Source: Chryseolinea lacunae (GTDB lineage: Bacteria; Bacteroidota; Bacteroidia; Cytophagales; Cyclobacteriaceae). From it: a DNA stretch of 64,000 bases. Within the stretch, counting starts at the first letter, position 1. Each line of letters starts with the position of its first letter. Positions 59,024 to 64,000 of the stretch are shown in pieces. A program made the translations under genes and the position numbers. The notes below the pieces were generated by a model that worked only from the letters and a program-made list of their open reading frames with translations, searched no databases and was not told the origin of the DNA. The DNA lies in assembly GCF_016735595.1 (NCBI RefSeq), contig NZ_JAERRB010000018.1:1-64000 (forward strand). The letters are read 5' to 3'.

Positions 59024-59917
59024 ATGAAAACAATAGTATTGCTTGCCGGCCTGCTGACACTTTCTTACGTCACCTATGGGTGCTTGAATGGAGAGACAAC
59101 GTTGCTCAAGAACGGCACTATCGTCTATGAAGACTTCCCGGGCAATGTGCCTTACGGGCACGAGTTTTATGTTAGCGAATATGAAAATAACACAGAACTG
59201 GCGGAGTTGGACAGTTTATTTGACGCCACAAAAGACTTCGACTATTTGTCTGACAAGGGGGTTCTGCTGATCATTCTTGAGCACTATAAAGAAGCCATCG
59301 CGCTGTATCTCGACATAGAAAAGAGAGCCCCCGGCCGCTACTCAACAGCATCAAATATTGGAACTGCCTACGAACTTGCCGGGCAAAATGAGGATGCTTT
59401 GAAGTGGATTACCAGAGCAATCGAGATTGATGCCAGCTCGCACCACAACTCAGAATGGATACATGTTAAAATTCTGGAAGCAAAGATCAAAGGAGATCAA
59501 TACATAACCACGCAGCATTTATTGAACACTGATTTTGGGGATGATGATACTCCGGTTTCCGAGTTGTCGGATGCAGAATTGGAAGACCTTTCCAAAGCTT
59601 TATTTTATCAGCTGAACGAAAGGGTTTCTTTTGTCCAACCCCAAGATAAAATAGTGGCTCAATTGCTCTTTGATCTGGGAAACATGGCATTCTTGCTTGG
59701 CCACTACAAAGATGCAGCCGGTGACTATGATCGGGCAAAATTATATGGATTTAACGGCGCATTAATTGAAAGCCGGTTGACGCTGAGTGAAAAAAATGCA
59801 GAGCACGAGGCACAGCCGTATAGCGCGAAAGCAAAGCTCGGTTTTTGGGGAATTGCTGTTATGCTTGGCGTTGTGGCATTTGCAGGAGTAGTTGTTTACA
59901 GAAGAAGATCACGCTAG
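59024..59917 (+). CDS. TPR protein with C-terminal membrane helix
   Basis: A 297-residue protein with an N-terminal signal (IVLLAGLLTLSYVTYGC, possible lipoprotein Cys20). TPR-like helical repeats lie about 75-235 (YSTASNIGTAYELAGQNEDA, then AFLLGHYKDAAGDYDRA). A C-terminal membrane helix (FWGIAVMLGVVAFAGVVVY) with a positive tail places most of it outside the cytoplasm. Function unknown. Its composition is lower in GC than the flanking kinase genes. Confidence 0.8.
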   Translation: MKTIVLLAGLLTLSYVTYGCLNGETTLLKNGTIVYEDFPGNVPYGHEFYVSEYENNTELAELDSLFDATKDFDYLSDKGVLLIILEHYKEAIALYLDIEKRAPGRYSTASNIGTAYELAGQNEDALKWITRAIEIDASSHHNSEWIHVKILEAKIKGDQYITTQHLLNTDFGDDDTPVSELSDAELEDLSKALFYQLNERVSFVQPQDKIVAQLLFDLGNMAFLLGHYKDAAGDYDRAKLYGFNGALIESRLTLSEKNAEHEAQPYSAKAKLGFWGIAVMLGVVAFAGVVVYRRRSR

Positions 59918-59972
59918 TCAGTTGGCTATGAGTGCACAATCAGAAAAAGGATAACAGAAAAGAATTGTTGAG

Positions 59973-60428
59973 ATGACTGAGCAGCAACGAAAGGACTACT
60001 TTGACAAGGTAGACAAGAACATTAATGAGTTCGGCTATCATCTTACAAATGTTTTCGAATCAAAAGAAAGACCATCGTTCTTCTATTCAACGGGCATCTA
60101 TAAGAGCTTTAACCTGCCGGAGATATTCATACCGTCATTGCCTCACGGACTTTGCTGTGAAATAGCCGACAACTATGTTAAAGCTTTCAAGGATAAACGG
60201 GTGGTTCCAAGAAATGAAAAGTTGCAGCACTTGAGCGGCAGATTTCCCATATTCTTAATCGACGTACCAACCTCACGATTGACCGACTATGTGTTGTCCA
60301 GCGTTTGGTATTATAAGGACGGGAACTATGAGTATGTGCAGGTAATTTATCCCGATACACAAGGACACTTTCCGAACGACGCAGGGTATGACTACGACCA
60401 GGAGATACTGGGTGAATTTCGGCTATGA
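59973..60428 (+). CDS. DUF4262-domain protein
   Basis: A 151-residue soluble protein matching the DUF4262 pattern (NINEFGYHLTNVFESKERPS, then FFYSTGIYKSFNLPEIFI). The family has no known activity and is often found near toxin, defence or small hypothetical genes. It follows the TPR gene by 55 bp. Confidence 0.82.
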   Translation: MTEQQRKDYFDKVDKNINEFGYHLTNVFESKERPSFFYSTGIYKSFNLPEIFIPSLPHGLCCEIADNYVKAFKDKRVVPRNEKLQHLSGRFPIFLIDVPTSRLTDYVLSSVWYYKDGNYEYVQVIYPDTQGHFPNDAGYDYDQEILGEFRL

Positions 60429-60698
60429 ACTGGGTTCCGCATTTGCACATATCAATAAACCTTTCTGATCACCAATAGCCAGCGCAAGGGTTGCCGACCG
60501 GTCGCGATGCGCAGGTCGGGGTTGACCAGTGGCAAAAAGCCGGGTTCTCCGGTTTTGAAGCGCCCATTCAGAGCCATAAACCGGCAATCAGAAGCCATCC
60601 TAACCTTGGAATAATTACTATATTTAAGATTGAACAACCCTTCTGGATGTCCCACGTGGAAAGCGTTAGGCAACCCAGAGCGACACACGCTGCGGCAA
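60429..60698. other. Intergenic region before the PAS protein
   Basis: About 270 bp. An 88-codon frame is open on the minus strand (60452-60718), but it overlaps the next gene's start and has no recognisable product. No promoter or strong hairpin identified. Confidence 0.5.
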
Positions 60699-61997
60699 AT
60701 GAAAGAATACCTGAACAAGCTTATCCACCTCGGCCACCATGTGGGGATGGATCAGTCGGAGCGTGCGCGACTGGTGTCCATCAATGCCTTTCTGGTGATG
60801 TCGCTGTTTCTCACCGTAGCCTTTGTGCTGGTATTTGTGTCGATGGGTTCCCTGAGTGTGTTGCAAGCGTTGGGCTATGTGCCCATGCTCCTCCTGGTGC
60901 TTTTTCTGCATTCGCGATTCCATTTTCGCGCGGCGAGAATCCTCGTTTCCTACGGGTTCATGTGCATGGTGCTCACGCTCTCGATCCTGGAACGGAGGGC
61001 CGGCACAGAGTATCTGCTCATTGCCCTGGGGTGTTGCTCTGTGGTGGTGTTCAATAAACTGAGGAATGTTGTCTTTTCCTTTTTGTTCGCATTCCTGTGC
61101 TATGTTGCCTATCAGTGGTATGACAGCCACGAGCCGTTTGTGCCCAACCCGACGGTGCCCTATCCGATAGCGCAAAATTCAATCATGTTTCTTTCCGGCT
61201 TTATTGTGCTGGCCCAGTCGCTGGTGTTCCGATGGCTCATCCGCGACTATGCCGAAAAACTGGCAAAGGCGAATCTGGATACCCAGGTCATCAACGAAGA
61301 GCTTCAGGCCACAAATGAAGAGCTGACCGCATTCTCTGAAAACCTTGACCTGATGGTGCGCCAAAAAAGCGCGCAGCTGCAGGCCTACATCGATGCCATT
61401 GACGTGAGCATCTACTCGACCGTGAGCGACCTCGACGGCAACTTCATAAAAGTGAATGAACAGGTGCTGGCCATTTCGGGCTACACCCAGGAGGAGCTTG
61501 TGGGCAAACACTATAATTTATTAGCGTCGGGCAACCATCCCGAGGCGTTCTTCGACGAGAGAAGACAAGTGCTGATGCAAGGCAAGACGTGGCGTGGCGA
61601 AGTGGAACACAAAACAAAACAAGGCACGTTGCTTTGGTTCGACTGCATCGTGATTCCGATACGCGACAGCAATGGCGTGATCCGGAGTTTTCTGACGCTG
61701 GGGTTGTCAATCACCGAGCGGAAATTGCACGACAAACTTCAGGAGGAAACCATCACCCTGCTCGAATCCATTGCCTTCCGGGCGTCGCACGGCATTCGCG
61801 GACCACTGGCGCGAATAAACGGACTCTCCCACCTGGTGATAAAAAATGTTGTTGACCAAAACGAATTCGAACTCATTGCCGAAAAATTAATCATCTGTTC
61901 GCAAGAGCTCGACGAGGCCACAAGCGAGCTGGTGAAATATGTATACAACCACCAGGAGCTGATGATGGACAATCGGCAGAACAACAACGCCAGATAG
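60699..61997 (+). CDS. Membrane PAS protein with a His-box but no ATPase domain
   Basis: A 432-residue protein. Five to six membrane helices (about 25-185) are followed by a coiled coil (INEELQATNEELTAFSENLD), a PAS domain with PAC motif (about 235-345) and a final helical segment with SHGIRGPLARINGL, which looks like a HisKA dimerisation box. It ends about 60 residues later with no HATPase domain. It may be a phosphorylation partner, an inactive kinase or a signal modulator. ATG 60699 is preferred over a TTG at 60630. A TPR kinase gene follows after 76 bp. Confidence 0.83.
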   Translation: MKEYLNKLIHLGHHVGMDQSERARLVSINAFLVMSLFLTVAFVLVFVSMGSLSVLQALGYVPMLLLVLFLHSRFHFRAARILVSYGFMCMVLTLSILERRAGTEYLLIALGCCSVVVFNKLRNVVFSFLFAFLCYVAYQWYDSHEPFVPNPTVPYPIAQNSIMFLSGFIVLAQSLVFRWLIRDYAEKLAKANLDTQVINEELQATNEELTAFSENLDLMVRQKSAQLQAYIDAIDVSIYSTVSDLDGNFIKVNEQVLAISGYTQEELVGKHYNLLASGNHPEAFFDERRQVLMQGKTWRGEVEHKTKQGTLLWFDCIVIPIRDSNGVIRSFLTLGLSITERKLHDKLQEETITLLESIAFRASHGIRGPLARINGLSHLVIKNVVDQNEFELIAEKLIICSQELDEATSELVKYVYNHQELMMDNRQNNNAR

Positions 61998-62073
61998 AAA
62001 AGTGTAGCATTTTCATCGCTGCGTATAGTAAATTTGTTTGCGCGATTCGCCAACTAGCAAAAAATCAGGTCGC

Positions 62074-64000
62074 ATGTTTCGAACCTTCAAAATTCTATCC
62101 TATAGTTTAACGACCGTGTTGTTGCTCCTGCTGACCACGGGGCTGCACGGGCAGGCGTTGGACGATAAAAGCCCGGGCGAGTTAACGATCATACTGCGCC
62201 GTGCGCGTGTCGACTCCGTTCGCCTCGAAGCGTTGCATGCCCTGGGAAAAAACTATTTGTTTCGTCGCGGCGAAACACGCGCCGACCTGGATAGCGCGAT
62301 CTATTTTTTTAACGAGGCCCTCACCCTCAGTAAGAAGATGAAACTTGATCGGGGCCTGGGGCGATATGAAACACTTTTGCGCCTGGGAGAAACATACCTC
62401 CAAATGGGCGACGATGTGCGTGGCAAGCGTTTTTTTATGGACGTGATTGAAGACTATCAAAAAGCCGGCGACCGAAAACGCGAGGCGCGCACGTGGCTGC
62501 GTCTTGGAAAAAAACTGAATGTGATCACGACACCCCACGCTGAAATACGCGCAGGGTTCAAACGCGCCCTTCAACTCTACAGCGCCGAAGGCGACGCGGA
62601 CAAGACAGCAGAAATGCACCGGATGCTGGGCGCTTCCTGGCTCGAAGAATACGCGCTCGACTCGGCCGAACGCGAATACACCAAGGCGGTTGAACTCTAC
62701 ACAGCACTGTCGCCGGATCATTATGGGTTGTCGCCGGCGTATCTGGCACTTGCATCTTTATATCGGTATAAAGGGGATGTGAACAAGGCGATGGAATACT
62801 CTCTGAAGTATTCCAAAGACGAGAACGATGAGACCCTCAACGACCCGAATGTTTTGTTCAACATGGGAATTTTGTCAGGCAACACGGGCCAGAACGAAAG
62901 TGGTGTTGAATATTTTCGGCAGGCGTGTGTGGAATGGCGCAAGAATCATCTGGTGCAACGGGAGTTAAATACGTTCACGTTGTATTCGCTGGCAGTCGGT
63001 TTGCAACAGGCCTTGGTACAAGAGAAAAAATACGACGAGGCGCGCGCTGCGCTAGACGATCTCTTGCCGGAGCTGGGCATAAAATGCTGGGCCGAAAAGG
63101 CGATCGTGGCGCGAGGCAAAGGACTCTACTTTGAAGCCATCGGAAAATATAAGAATGCGGAGGGTGAATTTTTAAAGATGATGGAAAGTCTGGAAAAGGT
63201 ACCATACATGCCGCTCGGAAATAGTCGCATCAGCGAACTGGTCGAGGCAAACTATTGCATCGGAACATTTTATGTTGACCAGAAGAAGTTTAGCCGTGGA
63301 GAATCCTACCTCAAAAAAGCGCTAAGCCTTCAGCACAATGCCTCCCGGGCCTGGCAAAATGATATCGAAATCTATTTGTACCGGATAGACTCTGCTGCCG
63401 GTCGCTACATTCCCGCCATGCAACACTTTGCCCGTCACAAAATGCTGAGCGATTCCATTTTCAATTCCACCAAAATGCAACAGATCTCGGCATTGCAGGT
63501 GCAATTCGAAACCGAAAAGAAAGAGCAACACATACAGTCGCTGAGCAATCAAAGCAAATTGCAGCAAGTGGAAATACGCAACAACGCCATGGTGCGAAAC
63601 CTGACGTTCGGCGGTGTGGCGGTGCTCATCATCTTTCTGGCCATGCTCTTCAGTCAGTATAAGCAGAAGAAAAAAAGCAACGAGGACCTAAAGCAGCAAC
63701 AAGCTGAGATTGCCCGGAAGAACACCACGCTCAACCGGCTGGTAGAAGAAAAGGAGTGGCTGTTAAAGGAAGTGCACCATCGCGTTAAGAACAACCTGCA
63801 AATCATAGTCAGTCTGCTCGAGGCACAGTCGGCCTACCTCAACAACGATGCCCTGGCGGCGATACAGGAAAGTCAGAACCGTGTGCACGCCATATCGCTG
63901 GTCCACCAAAAACTGTATCAGTCAGAAGACCTGGCCTCCATCAATATGAAGGTCTACATCGAAGACCTGGTCTTGTCGTTGCGCGATACCTTTCGTTCGG
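62074..64000 (+). CDS. TPR sensor histidine kinase, HisKA_2 type (partial, runs off window)
   Basis: The 5' part of a kinase, 642 codons in the window. The signal peptide ends LHGQ. TPR repeats cover about 45-450 (for example [16 protein letters not shown] and [16 protein letters not shown]). One membrane helix (about 510-530, [14 protein letters not shown]) and a coiled coil lead to a HisKA_2 domain with His568/His569 in [20 protein letters not shown]. The ATPase domain lies beyond the window end. The open frame runs through base 64000 without a stop. It is the common Bacteroidota periplasmic-TPR kinase type. Signal unknown. Confidence 0.9.
   Translation, partial: MFRTFKILSYSLTTVLLLLLTTGLHGQALDDKSPGELTIILRRARVDSVRLEALHALGKNYLFRRGETRADLDSAIYFFNEALTLSKKMKLDRGLGRYETLLRLGETYLQMGDDVRGKRFFMDVIEDYQKAGDRKREARTWLRLGKKLNVITTPHAEIRAGFKRALQLYSAEGDADKTAEMHRMLGASWLEEYALDSAEREYTKAVELYTALSPDHYGLSPAYLALASLYRYKGDVNKAMEYSLKYSKDENDETLNDPNVLFNMGILSGNTGQNESGVEYFRQACVEWRKNHLVQRELNTFTLYSLAVGLQQALVQEKKYDEARAALDDLLPELGIKCWAEKAIVARGKGLYFEAIGKYKNAEGEFLKMMESLEKVPYMPLGNSRISELVEANYCIGTFYVDQKKFSRGESYLKKALSLQHNASRAWQNDIEIYLYRIDSAAGRYIPAMQHFARHKMLSDSIFNSTKMQQISALQVQFETEKKEQHIQSLSNQSKLQQVEIRNNAMVRNLTFGGVAVLIIFLAMLFSQYKQKKKSNEDLKQQQAEIARKNTTLNRLVEEKEWLLKEVHHRVKNNLQIIVSLLEAQSAYLNNDALAAIQESQNRVHAISLVHQKLYQSEDLASINMKVYIEDLVLSLRDTFRS

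Overview
The window reads as chromosomal DNA of a Bacteroidota member, most likely order Cytophagales (a Chryseolinea/Ohtaekwangia-like soil bacterium; the genus is a guess). The evidence is a SusC/SusD transport pair, a C-terminal type IX secretion (T9SS) sorting domain on an amylase, several promoters matching the Bacteroidota TAnnTTTG -7 box, A-rich leaders without Shine-Dalgarno sequences, and many AraC, LytTR and PadR regulators. I see no rRNA, tRNA, CRISPR array, insertion sequence or phage gene. Coding density is high and the base composition of most genes is fairly even and moderately GC-rich.

Layout. 0.4-14.5 kb is a starch/maltodextrin utilisation locus: an unusual regulator with two periplasmic starch-binding-like domains, seven membrane helices and an AraC DNA-binding domain; a 1 kb repeat-rich regulatory spacer; then susC, susD, a SusE-like starch-binding lipoprotein, a T9SS-secreted GH13 amylase and a SusA-like periplasmic GH13 enzyme, closed by a strong terminator. 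14.6-17.6 kb is a PadR regulator with a MacB/FtsX-type permease. 17.9-23.2 kb holds assorted genes: a small unknown, a YegD-like Hsp70, an NTF2-like protein, an amidase, an AraC regulator and an ArsC-like phosphatase/reductase. 23.2-27.3 kb is a stress cluster: pirin, YceI, a Crp/Fnr regulator, a ring-cleaving dioxygenase and an esterase. The YceI and dioxygenase promoters share a near-identical 18-bp element at identical spacing, which suggests a small Crp/Fnr regulon.

27.5-35.6 kb carries an AraC regulator with a DUF1330 protein, a phytanoyl-CoA-dioxygenase-like enzyme, a tandem DUF2061 membrane protein, a large beta-propeller sensor kinase and a serine hydrolase. 35.7-44.0 kb is the most unusual block: two divergent membrane LytTR regulators of equal length, followed by a diheme cytochrome lipoprotein, a MauG-type di-heme peroxidase, a parallel beta-helix protein fused to a cytochrome c domain, and a TonB-dependent receptor. 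Two 9-bp direct repeats with LytTR-like geometry lie in front of the first cytochrome gene.

44.1-55.3 kb has a small membrane protein, a DinB protein, a second NTF2-like protein, an AraC regulator with a serine hydrolase, a PadR-membrane protein-membrane hydrolase operon, and a 1,133-residue PVC-type haem-binding HEAT-repeat lipoprotein. 55.3-60.4 kb contains a GNAT acetyltransferase, several small proteins of unknown function and a DbpA-like RNA helicase. 60.7-64.0 kb has two signal-transduction proteins: a PAS protein with a His-box but no ATPase domain, and a TPR/HisKA_2 histidine kinase cut off by the window edge.
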